Shown: positions 17,045-25,705, counted from the first letter of the stretch. The stretch: DNA of 27,713 nt from Anaerolineales bacterium UBA1136 (GCA_002311455.1 DCAJ01000030.1:36337-64049); one strand, 5' to 3'. Translations and numbers: made by a program. The notes: generated by a model not told the origin, from the sequence alone.

Positions 17045-18310
17045 ATGCTCGACATTCAATTGATTCGTCAAGATACTGAACAGGTACGAGCTGCACTAGC
17101 TATGCGTGGATCTGAGTTCAATATCGATGAAATACTAAATGCGGACAAACAGCGTCGTGAACTTCTCCAAGAAACAGAGAAACTCAAGGCTCATCGTAAC
17201 ACTGTGTCTAAGGACATTGGACATATGGACAATGATGGAGATCGCTCAAAGCTGGTTGCTGAGATGCGTAACGTTGGAGACCATATCTCGCTCTTAGATC
17301 GACAAGTACGTGATGTTGAATCCAAGCTTGAGAGCCTTATGCTAGAGCTACCCAACATACCGGACCCTGGAACACCCCAAGGCACAAACGATAATGACAA
17401 CGTGACTGTTAGGGAGGTTGGCAAAGAGCGTGCTTTTGACTTTACTCCGAAACCACACTGGGACATTGGATCGGAACTTGGTATCATAGATTTTGAAAGA
17501 GGAGTAAAACTTAGTGGTTCCAGGTTTTATATTCTCAACAACGCTGGGGCCAGATTACAGAGAGCACTTATAAGCTTTATGCTCGACTTGCATACAAGCC
17601 AGGGATACTCTGAATGTTATCTACCGTTTATGGTAAAGCAAATCAACTTTACAGCTGCCGGTCAGCTACCTAAGTTCTCCGATAACATATACCACGATGT
17701 TGAAGACGATGCTTGGTTCGTCACTACAGCAGAGGTGCCACTTACAAATTTACACAGAGATGAAATACTAGATTCAGATATCTTGCCCTTATACTATACA
17801 GCATATACTCCATGCTTCCGGCGCGAGAAGGTCACAGCGGGTAAAGAAGTGCGTGGCATCAAAAGGGGTCACCAGTTTGACAAAGTGGAAATGTATGCAC
17901 TTACTCACCCTGATGAATCATATCGCGCTCTGGAAAAATTGCTTGCTGATGCAGAGGAGACTTGCACTAAGCTTGGGCTTCGTTATAGAGTGCGCCGTTT
18001 ATGTACGGGAGATTTAGGGTTTGGATCACGTATCACCTATGACATAGATGTATGGGCACCAGGATGTAATGAGTGGTTGGAAGTATCTTCGATATCAAAT
18101 TGTGGTGACTTTCAAGCCCGTAGGGCCAACACCCGCTTTAGACCAACAAAAGGTACAAAAACCAAATACGTACATACTCTAAATGGATCTGGGCTCGGTC
18201 TACCTCGCACACTTATAGCAGTGCTAGAAAACAATCAACAAGCTGATGGTACAATAACAATTCCTGAAGTGTTGCGCCTATGGATGTCTGGTGAGGAAAC
18301 TATAGGGTAA
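17045..18310 (+). CDS. serS: Seryl-tRNA synthetase
   Basis: This 421-residue class II synthetase charges tRNA-Ser and provides the precursor for selenocysteinyl-tRNA. The N-terminal long coiled-coil tRNA-binding arm covers about residues 30-105, and the catalytic core follows with TAEVPLTNLH, motif 2 at CFRREKVTAGKEVRGIKRGHQFDKVEM (about residue 260) and motif 3 GSGLGLPRTLIAVLEN near the C-terminus. The region after FRRE reads KVTAGKEV where many bacterial enzymes have AGSAGRDT; the conserved arginines and HQF-KVE remain, so it should be active. AGGGAG lies about 8 nt before the ATG. Confidence 0.96.
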   Translation: MLDIQLIRQDTEQVRAALAMRGSEFNIDEILNADKQRRELLQETEKLKAHRNTVSKDIGHMDNDGDRSKLVAEMRNVGDHISLLDRQVRDVESKLESLMLELPNIPDPGTPQGTNDNDNVTVREVGKERAFDFTPKPHWDIGSELGIIDFERGVKLSGSRFYILNNAGARLQRALISFMLDLHTSQGYSECYLPFMVKQINFTAAGQLPKFSDNIYHDVEDDAWFVTTAEVPLTNLHRDEILDSDILPLYYTAYTPCFRREKVTAGKEVRGIKRGHQFDKVEMYALTHPDESYRALEKLLADAEETCTKLGLRYRVRRLCTGDLGFGSRITYDIDVWAPGCNEWLEVSSISNCGDFQARRANTRFRPTKGTKTKYVHTLNGSGLGLPRTLIAVLENNQQADGTITIPEVLRLWMSGEETIG

Positions 18311-18341
18311 CTCAGTACTTGTTTAGAGACAGCTTCGGCCA

Positions 18342-18566
18342 TTAGTCCTTAGGCGGTGGAACCAGCAGGTCAGATACAGATATATCTACCCATTTATCTC
18401 CCTCATCAATCAACATCACAGGAATATCATCTCGAATAGGGTATTTGCGTCCACAACCATCTTCTGTACAAACAAGCCAACTATCTTGGTTCAACTCTAA
18501 ATTACCCTCAGAATCCTGCACACATGCAGGACACCTCAGTATTTTCAATAAATCCTGGCTGACCAT
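18342..18566 (-). CDS. Stand-alone Trm112-like zinc-ribbon protein
   Basis: This predicted 74-residue protein of the Trm112/UPF0434-like group has the zinc ligands C12 and C15 (RCPACV) and C33 and C38 (CTEDGC), followed by the family tail KYPIRDDIPVML. Such proteins are small scaffolds or activators of methyltransferases. ATG 18566 is chosen because a strong SD, GGAGGTG (18573-18579), lies 6 nt upstream; a longer frame to 18608 would include that SD. A zinc ribbon of the same type is fused to the methyltransferase at 14667-15587. Confidence 0.88.
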   Translation of the reverse strand: MVSQDLLKILRCPACVQDSEGNLELNQDSWLVCTEDGCGRKYPIRDDIPVMLIDEGDKWVDISVSDLLVPPPKD

Positions 18567-18650
18567 TAAAGCACCTCCGCGACCACAGAATATATGCGAG
18601 TATACCATGAGCTCTTACATGGAAATGGACAAAACTGCAAGAATCAATAA

Positions 18651-18678
18651 TTGACAAAGACAAATAACCTAATATAAT
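18651..18678 (+). promoter_or_regulatory. Consensus sigma70-type promoter for the GntR-type regulator
   Basis: A perfect TTGACA (18651-18656) and a perfect TATAAT (18673-18678) are spaced by 16 bp. This is the best consensus match in the window, so tight repression by a bound regulator would make sense. Confidence 0.8.
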
Positions 18679-18679
18679 A

Positions 18680-18696
18680 GGATTAATCAGATTAGT
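18680..18696 (+). promoter_or_regulatory. Candidate operator: GATTAATC palindrome with a repeated half
   Basis: Just after the -10, GATTAATC (a perfect 8-bp palindrome) is followed one base later by GATTAGTC. The position over the expected start site suits autoregulation by the GntR-type protein encoded downstream. Binding is inferred only. Confidence 0.35.
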
Positions 18697-18750
18697 CTTA
18701 TAAATTTTAACTGTCCTGCTTAGCATTGTAAAGATGTCAAGTGAAATTGT

Positions 18751-19425
18751 ATGATTGAATCCAAGATAGATTCTGATTTTCTGCGGTACTTGATCACAAG
18801 TGGTTTTCAACCAGGCGATAGAGTACCACCGCTAAACACGCTCACTGAAAAGCTGGGTTTGAGCATTAGTAAGCTGCGTGAACAGCTAGAAGTAGCGCGC
18901 GAACTGGGACTTGTTGAAGTCAAGCCCCATTCTGGTATACGGTGTGCGGATTACACCTTCTTTCCAGCCATAAAACAAACATTGTTATTTGCCTTAGCTC
19001 TTGATATTGATCTATTTAGCAAGTTTAGTGCATTACGTCACAATATTGAAGTAAGTTTTTTTGCGGAAGCAGTCGCAGAACTAACTGAAGCTGATAAGTC
19101 GCGGCTGCAATCTTTGATTGTAGCGGCTCAACAAAAATTAGGTGGATCACCCATCCGTATACCGCACGAGGAACATCGAGCGCTACACTTGGAAATATTT
19201 CAAAGACTCGACAACCCTTTTGTACAGGGACTGCTTGAAGCATATTGGGAAGCTTATGAGGCAGTAGAGCTCAATGTATATACGGACATCAACTATCTAC
19301 ATAGGCTGTGGGATTACCACGCACTAATTATTGATGGAATCATCAATAATGATGTCGAATCTTCTCTCAAAGCTCTAGTTGAACACACTGAACTCCTAAA
19401 CATCCGAGACAAAAAGAATGGTTAA
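18751..19425 (+). CDS. GntR/FadR-subfamily transcriptional regulator
   Basis: This 224-residue regulator has an N-terminal winged helix-turn-helix at about residues 5-70 (SGFQPGDRVPPLNTLTEKLGLSI, with LREQLEVARELGLVEVKPHSG). A C-terminal all-helical FCD ligand-binding domain follows (about 75-220), with candidate metal/ligand histidines in EEHRALHLEIF, LWDYHALIIDGI and VEHTELL. FCD regulators usually sense small organic acids. Being 62 bp upstream of korA on the same strand, it is a plausible regulator of that 2-oxoacid oxidoreductase operon. A consensus promoter lies upstream at 18651-18678. The SD at the ATG is weak. Confidence 0.9.
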   Translation: MIESKIDSDFLRYLITSGFQPGDRVPPLNTLTEKLGLSISKLREQLEVARELGLVEVKPHSGIRCADYTFFPAIKQTLLFALALDIDLFSKFSALRHNIEVSFFAEAVAELTEADKSRLQSLIVAAQQKLGGSPIRIPHEEHRALHLEIFQRLDNPFVQGLLEAYWEAYEAVELNVYTDINYLHRLWDYHALIIDGIINNDVESSLKALVEHTELLNIRDKKNG

Positions 19426-19487
19426 TCATACGAGTTTGTCCCTTTATATAAATCCATGCTTTAAAATAACCAACGGGAGAACACATC

Positions 19488-21341
19488 TTGGTTACTAAAC
19501 TGAAAGCAAACAATAGCGAAGATATTGATGTAATACAGAAAAACCTAATCATCAATGATTTTTCCATACAAGTAGCTACACCCAATGGCTCAGGCAGTCA
19601 GACTTCCAACTTAGTCTTACTGAGGTCCTTATTCAAGATGGGCATACCTAGTAGTGGAAAAAATCTGTTTCCTTCTAACATTCAGGGCATGCCAACCTGG
19701 TATACGATACGGTGCAGCCAAGACGGATATGTAGCGCGCCGAGACAGCATACAAATTCTGGTGTTGATGAATCCTGAAACTGCTGTCCAAGACATAACCA
19801 ACATTCAATCTGGTGGTGTCTGTTTATACCCCGAAAATGCAAAGTATAACTTTGATCGTGAAGACATCACATATTACAGTATGCCAGTAAAACGTCTTGC
19901 TAAGGAATCGGGAGTATCATCCGCTCTGCGTCCATACGTGTCCAACATGGTGTATGTTGGAGCGCTAGCATCCATACTAGGTATTGAACTGTTGGAAATT
20001 GAAAGTGCCCTTAGTTGGCATTTCAAGGGACGCCAAAAGCTAGTCGATACTAATATGCCTGTTATCCAAGCGGCTTTTGATTGGTCACAGGAAAATCTCA
20101 CCAAGACCGACCCGTTCCAGGCCCAACGTGCTAACGCTACAGATGGAACTATCATGGTCGACGGAAATCTTGCTGCGGCACTAGGCGCAATTTACGGAGG
20201 TGTAACAGTAATGGCATGGTATCCGATTACACCCTCTACCAGCTTAGCAGACTCCCTGACACAATACGCAGGGCTGCTGCGCCACGATGAAAATGGTAAA
20301 GCAACTTATTCAATAATTCAGGCTGAGGACGAGTTAGCGGCAGTCGGCATGGTAATTGGTGCAGGTTGGGCAGGTGCCCGTGCTATGACAGCCACATCCG
20401 GTCCGGGAATCAGCCTAATGTCCGAGTTCGCAGGTTTCGGTTATTACGCAGAGATACCAGCTGTTATATGGGATGTTCAGCGCGTTGGGCCAAGCACTGG
20501 TTTGCCCACACGTGTATCACAAGGAGATCTAACGACCTGCCACTGGTCCAGCCACGGTGACACAGAACACATATGCTTGCTACCAGGAACTGTAGCCGAG
20601 TGTTTTGAGTTTGGATGGCGAGCCTTTGATATTGCAGAACAATACCAAACGCCGGTGTTCGTACTAAGTGACTTAGACCTAGGAATGAATATGTGGATGA
20701 CCAAACCGTTTGACTACCCAGACAAACCTATGAGCCGGGGCAAGGTGCTGACTGCTGATCAGGTGGCTAAAAATGGATTTAAGCGTTATTTTGATCTAGA
20801 TGGCGACGGCATACCATATCGAACTTTGCCTGGAACTAACCAGCCTGGCGCAGCATACTTCACGCGTGGTAGCGGTCATGATCAATCAGCTAAATACAGT
20901 GAGGACCCCCAAGACTATGTAGAAAATATGTCACGGTTGCGACGCAAAATAGATTATTCAAGAGAGAAACTGCCAGCACCTATAAGAGAACTTAACGAGA
21001 GCGCGAGTATAGGGTTTGTAGGATTTGGTTCTACTGATCCAGCCATCATCGAATCTCGCGACCGTCTAGCTGCAATTGGAGTTGAGTCCAGTTATTTGCG
21101 TGTACGTGCTTTGCCTATTAGCTTAACGGTGTCAGATTTTGTTGCATCCCACGACAGAGTGTATGTAATCGAAATGAATATTGAAGGGCAGTTACACAAA
21201 TTGATTCGGATCCAATACCCAGATTTAGCTACCAAGCTCTGTTCTCTTGCTCACTGCGATGGGTTACCGCTTACAGCAAGTTGGATTGTCAACCAGATAC
21301 TTGAAAAGGAGAGCTGCCACAATGGTAAAATCAAGCAGTAA
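19488..21341 (+). CDS. korA: 2-oxoacid:ferredoxin oxidoreductase, fused gamma-alpha subunit
   Basis: This 617-residue fused subunit has an N-terminal gamma domain (about 20-190, with PNGSGSQTSNLVLLR and SGKNLFPSNIQGMPTWYTIR) joined to the alpha pyrimidine-binding domain (about 215-480, with YPITPSTSLADSL, ATSGPGISLMSEF and GPSTGLPTRVSQGDL) and a C-terminal transketolase-like domain. The enzyme oxidatively decarboxylates a 2-oxoacid to an acyl-CoA with ferredoxin, or runs in reverse. 2-oxoglutarate is the usual substrate of this KorA type, but branched-chain 2-oxoacids are possible. The start codon is TTG at 19488, with GGGAGA about 8 nt before it; no ATG is near. korB overlaps its 3' end by 20 bases. 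Confidence 0.93.
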   Translation: MVTKLKANNSEDIDVIQKNLIINDFSIQVATPNGSGSQTSNLVLLRSLFKMGIPSSGKNLFPSNIQGMPTWYTIRCSQDGYVARRDSIQILVLMNPETAVQDITNIQSGGVCLYPENAKYNFDREDITYYSMPVKRLAKESGVSSALRPYVSNMVYVGALASILGIELLEIESALSWHFKGRQKLVDTNMPVIQAAFDWSQENLTKTDPFQAQRANATDGTIMVDGNLAAALGAIYGGVTVMAWYPITPSTSLADSLTQYAGLLRHDENGKATYSIIQAEDELAAVGMVIGAGWAGARAMTATSGPGISLMSEFAGFGYYAEIPAVIWDVQRVGPSTGLPTRVSQGDLTTCHWSSHGDTEHICLLPGTVAECFEFGWRAFDIAEQYQTPVFVLSDLDLGMNMWMTKPFDYPDKPMSRGKVLTADQVAKNGFKRYFDLDGDGIPYRTLPGTNQPGAAYFTRGSGHDQSAKYSEDPQDYVENMSRLRRKIDYSREKLPAPIRELNESASIGFVGFGSTDPAIIESRDRLAAIGVESSYLRVRALPISLTVSDFVASHDRVYVIEMNIEGQLHKLIRIQYPDLATKLCSLAHCDGLPLTASWIVNQILEKESCHNGKIKQ

Positions 21342-22350
21342 CACCAACCTAATTGGACTTGAAAAGAAAGATTACAAGGGTAGTCCAACAACATTGTGTG
21401 CCGGCTGCGGACACAATTCAATATCTTCTCAAATAATTACTGTGGCCTTTGAACTTGGTATACAACCAGAACAAGTAATTAAAATTAGCGGCATTGGTTG
21501 CTCTAGCAAAAGTCCAGCATATTTCATGGACAGGTCATTTGCCTTCAACTCAGTTCATGGTCGCATGCCATCAGTTGCCAGTGGTGCCATGTTAGCCAAT
21601 CGAGATTTAATCACCATTGGTATTAGCGGTGATGGTGATACTGGCAGTATTGGTCTTGGTCAATTTAAACATGTTATGAGAAGAAACACCCCAATGGTAT
21701 ACATTGTTGAGAACAACGGAGTATATGGATTAACAAAAGGACAATTCTCAGTCACAGCTGATGAGGGCCAAAATAATAAATATTATGGCAAAAACGATCT
21801 ACCTCCTTTGGATCTTTGTTTGGAAGCTATAGTAGCAGAGTGTGGTTTCGTTGCACGCTCATTTGCAGGAGACCCAAAACAGGTACGTCCCTTGCTAAAG
21901 GCTGCGATCAGCTATGATGGCGCCGCATTACTAGATATCATCAGTCCTTGTGTAGCATTCAACAATACCAGCGCTTCCACAAAAGGATATGACTGGGTCA
22001 AGGATCACGACGACCCATTACATGACATTACCTACGTGCCTGTGCAAGAGGAAATTACAACCCAATATGAACCAGGTGAGACTAGCGTGGTAACACTACA
22101 CGACGGATCTCAAATTGTGCTTCGTAAGCTGGATGAATCGTATGACCCTACAGACAAGTTAGGAGCGATACAAGCCTTACATAACGCAGATACCGAAGAA
22201 AGTCTTCTAACTGGACTGATTTATTACAACCCAAATCGCATCAGTCTAATACGCTCCGAGAATCTTGTGGAATCGCCACTTGCTCACTTGGTGGCAAAAG
22301 ACTTGCGGCCACCAGAAGACTCCCTAAAACAGATTATGTCTAGTCTATAA
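21322..22350 (+). CDS. korB: 2-oxoacid:ferredoxin oxidoreductase, beta subunit
   Basis: This predicted 342-residue thiamine-diphosphate subunit has Fe-S ligands C26 and C29 (LCAGCGHNS), C60 (GIGCSSKSP) and a later Cys in IISPCVAFN. The ThDP/Mg motif is GISGDGDTGSIG (from residue 100) through VENN (129-132), followed by GVYGLTKGQ. ATG 21322 is chosen because AAGGAG (21306-21311) precedes it and family similarity starts there; the frame extends to 21247 without support. It overlaps korA by 20 bases. It pairs with korA to form the catalytic complex. Confidence 0.94.
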   Translation: MVKSSSNTNLIGLEKKDYKGSPTTLCAGCGHNSISSQIITVAFELGIQPEQVIKISGIGCSSKSPAYFMDRSFAFNSVHGRMPSVASGAMLANRDLITIGISGDGDTGSIGLGQFKHVMRRNTPMVYIVENNGVYGLTKGQFSVTADEGQNNKYYGKNDLPPLDLCLEAIVAECGFVARSFAGDPKQVRPLLKAAISYDGAALLDIISPCVAFNNTSASTKGYDWVKDHDDPLHDITYVPVQEEITTQYEPGETSVVTLHDGSQIVLRKLDESYDPTDKLGAIQALHNADTEESLLTGLIYYNPNRISLIRSENLVESPLAHLVAKDLRPPEDSLKQIMSSL

Positions 22351-22378
22351 AGATGGTAATACGCTACAGGGACCAGTA

Positions 22379-23371
22379 ATGGACACAATAGTAGGAGAAG
22401 AGCTGTACGAAGCTTACCGCCAGGCATACACTGGCTGTGCTGTGGTAGAACGAAATACTTTAGGGCATATATGGGCACACGGTGACGATCGTCTCGATCT
22501 TTTGCACCGACTCACCACAAACGACCTACTAGAAATGTCTGAACATGAAGTCAAATCTACTGTACTGACAAATCCTCTTGGTCGTATCGTGGACTACCTC
22601 ATTGTGCTAAATCTTGACAATAAATCATTGCTAACAACAAGTCCGGGAAAATCGGAAGTGGTGCTTCAGTGGATTATGAAGTACGTTTTTTTTCAGGACG
22701 ATGTAATATTACAGATACCAGAACAACCTCTAATCCAGACTGACTTGTACGGACCTAATGCTCATGACATTGCAACAAAGATAGCTCCGGGATGCTCCAC
22801 TATGTCGTATAATCAAGCATGCACCATAAGTGAAGGAGCATGGATTCTACAAGTTCCGCCCCCAGGCGGACTAGGGTATGAGATCATAGCTGACCCTACT
22901 ATAACGAAAAAGTTGGTTGAGATCGCGATCAGTGCAGGTGCCGTAAACGCGCCCTCTTCTTTATGTGACTTGCTTAGAGTAGAGGCCGGATTACCTGGTG
23001 CAGACTATGAAATTGCTGCCTCCTACATTCCACTAGAGATAGGACTGCGCGATGCAATAAGTTTTACGAAAGGTTGTTACACAGGCCAAGAAATAATTGC
23101 ACGAATGGATTCCCGCGGAAAGCTAGCTAAAACATTGGTTGGTCTACGTTCATCTGAGGAGCTATCAATTGGTGCAGTGCTCCGGGCACCTGATGGCAGC
23201 CGTGGGACTGTTACGAGTAGTGTATATTCCCCTAAGTTGGGTTGGATAGGTTTGGGCCTTCTTAAGCCAACCGTATGCAGCCCTGGAACCGAGCTGTCTG
23301 TGCTTATAAATGGATTGTCAGGAAGTGCATCTGTTTCGAAACTACCTTTCGACGTAGAATTACCGGTATAG
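22379..23371 (+). CDS. ygfZ: YgfZ/GcvT-like folate-binding iron-sulphur maintenance protein
   Basis: This 330-residue protein is of the YgfZ/IBA57 group, which is related to aminomethyltransferase GcvT but supports the assembly or repair of certain Fe-S enzymes with tetrahydrofolate. The signature K-G-C-Y-x-G-Q-E is present as TKGCYTGQEIIARMDSRG (about residues 228-245). The N-terminal domain has LHRLTTNDLLEM and LTNPLGRIVDYLIV. The C-terminal barrel ends near PFDVELPV. AGGGA (22368-22372) lies 6 nt before the ATG. Its place 28 bp after korB suggests it serves the Fe-S cluster of that enzyme, which is inference. The full glycine-cleavage set is not nearby, so true GcvT is unlikely. Confidence 0.88.
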   Translation: MDTIVGEELYEAYRQAYTGCAVVERNTLGHIWAHGDDRLDLLHRLTTNDLLEMSEHEVKSTVLTNPLGRIVDYLIVLNLDNKSLLTTSPGKSEVVLQWIMKYVFFQDDVILQIPEQPLIQTDLYGPNAHDIATKIAPGCSTMSYNQACTISEGAWILQVPPPGGLGYEIIADPTITKKLVEIAISAGAVNAPSSLCDLLRVEAGLPGADYEIAASYIPLEIGLRDAISFTKGCYTGQEIIARMDSRGKLAKTLVGLRSSEELSIGAVLRAPDGSRGTVTSSVYSPKLGWIGLGLLKPTVCSPGTELSVLINGLSGSASVSKLPFDVELPV

Positions 23372-23399
23372 AGCACATTGTATTAACGGCAGCACAACT

Positions 23400-23434
23400 A
23401 ATTGCTTCAAATCATAATAGGATTTAAAGCAATT
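23400..23434 (+). repeat. Imperfect inverted repeat after ygfZ (possible terminator or operator)
   Basis: ATTGCTTCAAATC (23401-23413) and GATTTAAAGCAAT (23421-23433) form a 13-bp stem with one mismatch and a 7-nt loop; the flanking A and T add one pair. Only two T follow, so this would be a weak AT-rich terminator if it is one. It lies between the kor operon and the membrane-protein gene. Confidence 0.45.
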
Positions 23435-23467
23435 TACATTGGCTACGTGATTCTGATATATACTGTA

Positions 23468-23473
23468 TATAAT
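23468..23473 (+). promoter_or_regulatory. -10-like element upstream of the LLH-type gene
   Basis: A TATAAT occurs 79 bp upstream of the TTG start. No good -35 at 16-18 bp spacing is visible. The surrounding AT-rich sequence makes chance occurrence plausible. Confidence 0.25.
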
Positions 23474-23552
23474 GTGCAGCGCCATATGTGTATAGATATA
23501 CTCTATAATCTTTACTGATTGAGACGCGTAATATGTCCATCGGAGGCAATTC

Positions 23553-24203
23553 TTGAACGCAGATAACGTTCAGAATCTTTCAGAAACTATATTGAGCTTT
23601 GTTGGCCTACTAGCTGCTGGACTCCTCACAGCTGCGTTGCCTTTTGCTGTAGCCGCCGTCGCGTCCTGGTTACGCACTAGATCAAAGGAACTATCACAGC
23701 GCATGAACACGCAACAGTTACAGATGGTGCAAACTGTTACTGAGCTAGTAGTACGTGCTGCTGAGCAGAATAGCAACAACGGCACGTTGATTAGCAGTGC
23801 CGAAAAAAAGAAGTTCGCCATGAATCTAGCACGAGTCTACTTCAGAAGACTAGGTATTGACCTAGACGCTACATCAATCGCAGGCTTGATTGAGTCCGAA
23901 GTTTTGCGACAATTCCACAACTCTGCCGGAAGCGCCGATTCAGCTAAGGTGCGCTCAGACTTATTGTCTCGAGCCGTACAAACGTCAGTCTTAGCAGCAG
24001 AACAAAGCGATATAAAACGCAAGGCATTAGAGGGGGGTTTGAATCTTGCTGAAGAAAAGAAAACTTACGCGGTAAACTTTGCCACCGATTATCTATCACA
24101 ACATGGGATAAATATTCCTCACGACCTAATCGACGGAATGATAGAAGCACAGTTAATGAAATTCCGAATCGAGGCTGCTCAGCATCAACAAAACAACCAG
24201 TAG
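23553..24203 (+). CDS. Membrane-anchored protein with two tandem phage-holin-LLH-like units
   Basis: This predicted 216-residue protein has one hydrophobic segment at about residues 12-40, a short basic stretch, and then two related helical units. Unit 1 (about 64-121) runs from VVRAAEQ to AEKKKFAMNLARVYFRRLGID and LIESEVLRQF. Unit 2 (about 145-204) runs from SVLAAEQ through AEEKKTYAVNFATDYLSQHGIN to MIEAQLMKF. Each unit resembles the soluble part of the phage holin LLH family (PF09682 as I recall it). No endolysin, tail or other phage gene is near, so a lysis role is doubtful; a cell-envelope role is possible. The start is TTG at 23553 because GGAGG (23542-23546) lies 6 nt upstream and no ATG fits. 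Confidence 0.75.
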   Translation: MNADNVQNLSETILSFVGLLAAGLLTAALPFAVAAVASWLRTRSKELSQRMNTQQLQMVQTVTELVVRAAEQNSNNGTLISSAEKKKFAMNLARVYFRRLGIDLDATSIAGLIESEVLRQFHNSAGSADSAKVRSDLLSRAVQTSVLAAEQSDIKRKALEGGLNLAEEKKTYAVNFATDYLSQHGINIPHDLIDGMIEAQLMKFRIEAAQHQQNNQ

Positions 24204-24205
24204 TA

Positions 24206-24230
24206 TGGTAAATATAGGTGCTCTTTACCA
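24206..24230. terminator. Candidate bidirectional hairpin between convergent genes
   Basis: TGGTAAA (24206-24212) and TTTACCA (24224-24230) are exact inverted arms with an 11-nt loop. They sit between the stops of the LLH-type gene and pyk. No T-run follows on either strand, so termination is only suggested. Confidence 0.35.
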
Positions 24231-24247
24231 CCAGAAACACTTGACGG

Positions 24248-25705
24248 TTAGATTTTTACGTTCTCTCCAATAGTATAAAGCAACACAATATTGGCAGATC
24301 GCATGTCTTCTATTGGTAAACCTGCGATAATAACTATTTTATCCCCTTCCTTAACATTTGATGATTGTAGTAACACGTGTTCCGCAGACTTGGTGATTTC
24401 CTCAAGATTCATTGCTCTAGGCACTACAAAAGGAGCAACTCCTCTTAGAAGAGCCAATTGATTATAAGTGTCAATCTCAGTGGTGAAAGCCACAATGGGA
24501 ACTGGCGGACGCGTTTTTGACACCAATGTAGCTGTACTGCCACTTCGAGTAAACACAGCCACAGCTGATGCATTTAGTGTTTCAGCTAACTCTCGCGCTG
24601 CTCTTGATAGGGCCAAGGCCGGCAGTTTATCATTATTAAGACTCATATTTTCTACAAAATGTCCCCATTCATTTTCATGTTGCTCAGCTTCACGAATTAT
24701 CTCCGATAACATCCTAACAGCATCAACCGGGTTCTCTCCTACTGCTGTCTCAGCTGAAAGCATCACTGAATCTGCTCCATCAAAAATTGCATTAGCTACA
24801 TCCGAAGCCTCTGCTCTGGTTGGACGACGTGAATGTATCATACTCTCAAGCATCTGAGTCGCGATTACCACAAATTTGCCTCTCCTGTTAGCTACTTCAA
24901 TGATGTGTTTCTGTACAGAAGGCACCTTCTCGACACCAATCTCTACACCTAAATCACCTCGAGCAACCATAACCCCATCACTCACAGCAACTATTGTCTC
25001 TAAGTTATCTATTGAAGCTGGACGTTCGAGTTTTGATATTATGGGCGTGTTAGATCTTTCCGGATTTAACTCTGACATTGCCTTCCTTACATCTACAATG
25101 TCTTTTTCGCTCTCCACAAACGAAACGGCAATATAATCCACCTTCTGCCTTAAACCAAACTCTAAGTCGCCAAGGTCTTTACTAGTTAATCCCTCCATAT
25201 CAACTGAAAGGTTTGGGATATTTATGCCTTTTCTAGCTGGCAGGTCGCCACCTATGTTGACGCGCGTGATTACCTCGGTCTTAGTTGTCGACTCCACTTG
25301 TAACTCCAAGGCTCCGTCATTAAGTAGCATCAAATCCCCAGCTTGAACCACTTTAGGAAGATCAGCATAGGGTGTGCTAACTCTCTCTGAACTACCTTCC
25401 ACTGTATCAGTGGTAATAACAAACTGACTACCAGACTTTAGCTGAACCACACTCTCTTGTATAAAGTCGCCAATACGAAGCCTAGGGCCTTGTAGGTCTT
25501 GTAATATTGCCACAGGTAACTCCATAGAAGCAGCAACTTTTCGTATTCGGGCTATGAGCTCAGCATGATACTCGATGGTACCATGTGAAAAGTTAAGCCG
25601 CGCTACATTCATGCCAGCACTCATCATAGAGGATAGCGTCTCCTCCGAATCAGAAGCTGGTCCAATAGTACAAATTATGCTCGTCTTTAGAGATTCCTCA
25701 ATCAT
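24248..25705 (-). CDS. pyk: Pyruvate kinase
   Basis: This 485-residue glycolytic enzyme converts phosphoenolpyruvate and ADP to pyruvate and ATP. It begins with SIICTIGPAS and VARLNFSHG, followed by the B domain (about 70-170). The active-site region has ISKLERP with the catalytic Lys and VSDGVMVARGDLGVEIG, then ATQMLESMIHSRRPTRAEASDVANAIFDG and the C-terminal regulatory domain. Where many enzymes have SKIEN, this one has SKLER, a conservative change. There is no extra PEP-utilising domain. ATG 25705 is the only sensible start; the SD is weak. It converges on the LLH-type gene across a small inverted repeat. Confidence 0.97.
   Translation of the reverse strand: MIEESLKTSIICTIGPASDSEETLSSMMSAGMNVARLNFSHGTIEYHAELIARIRKVAASMELPVAILQDLQGPRLRIGDFIQESVVQLKSGSQFVITTDTVEGSSERVSTPYADLPKVVQAGDLMLLNDGALELQVESTTKTEVITRVNIGGDLPARKGINIPNLSVDMEGLTSKDLGDLEFGLRQKVDYIAVSFVESEKDIVDVRKAMSELNPERSNTPIISKLERPASIDNLETIVAVSDGVMVARGDLGVEIGVEKVPSVQKHIIEVANRRGKFVVIATQMLESMIHSRRPTRAEASDVANAIFDGADSVMLSAETAVGENPVDAVRMLSEIIREAEQHENEWGHFVENMSLNNDKLPALALSRAARELAETLNASAVAVFTRSGSTATLVSKTRPPVPIVAFTTEIDTYNQLALLRGVAPFVVPRAMNLEEITKSAEHVLLQSSNVKEGDKIVIIAGLPIEDMRSANIVLLYTIGENVKI

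Noticed and set aside
22379..23371. Glycine cleavage T protein (gcvT)
   Set aside because: The KGCYTGQE signature and the absence of gcvH and gcvP fit the YgfZ group better.
23553..24203. Prophage lysis cassette
   Set aside because: Only the holin-like membrane protein is present; pyk and the kor operon flank it, and no endolysin, capsid, tail, integrase or att repeats are visible.
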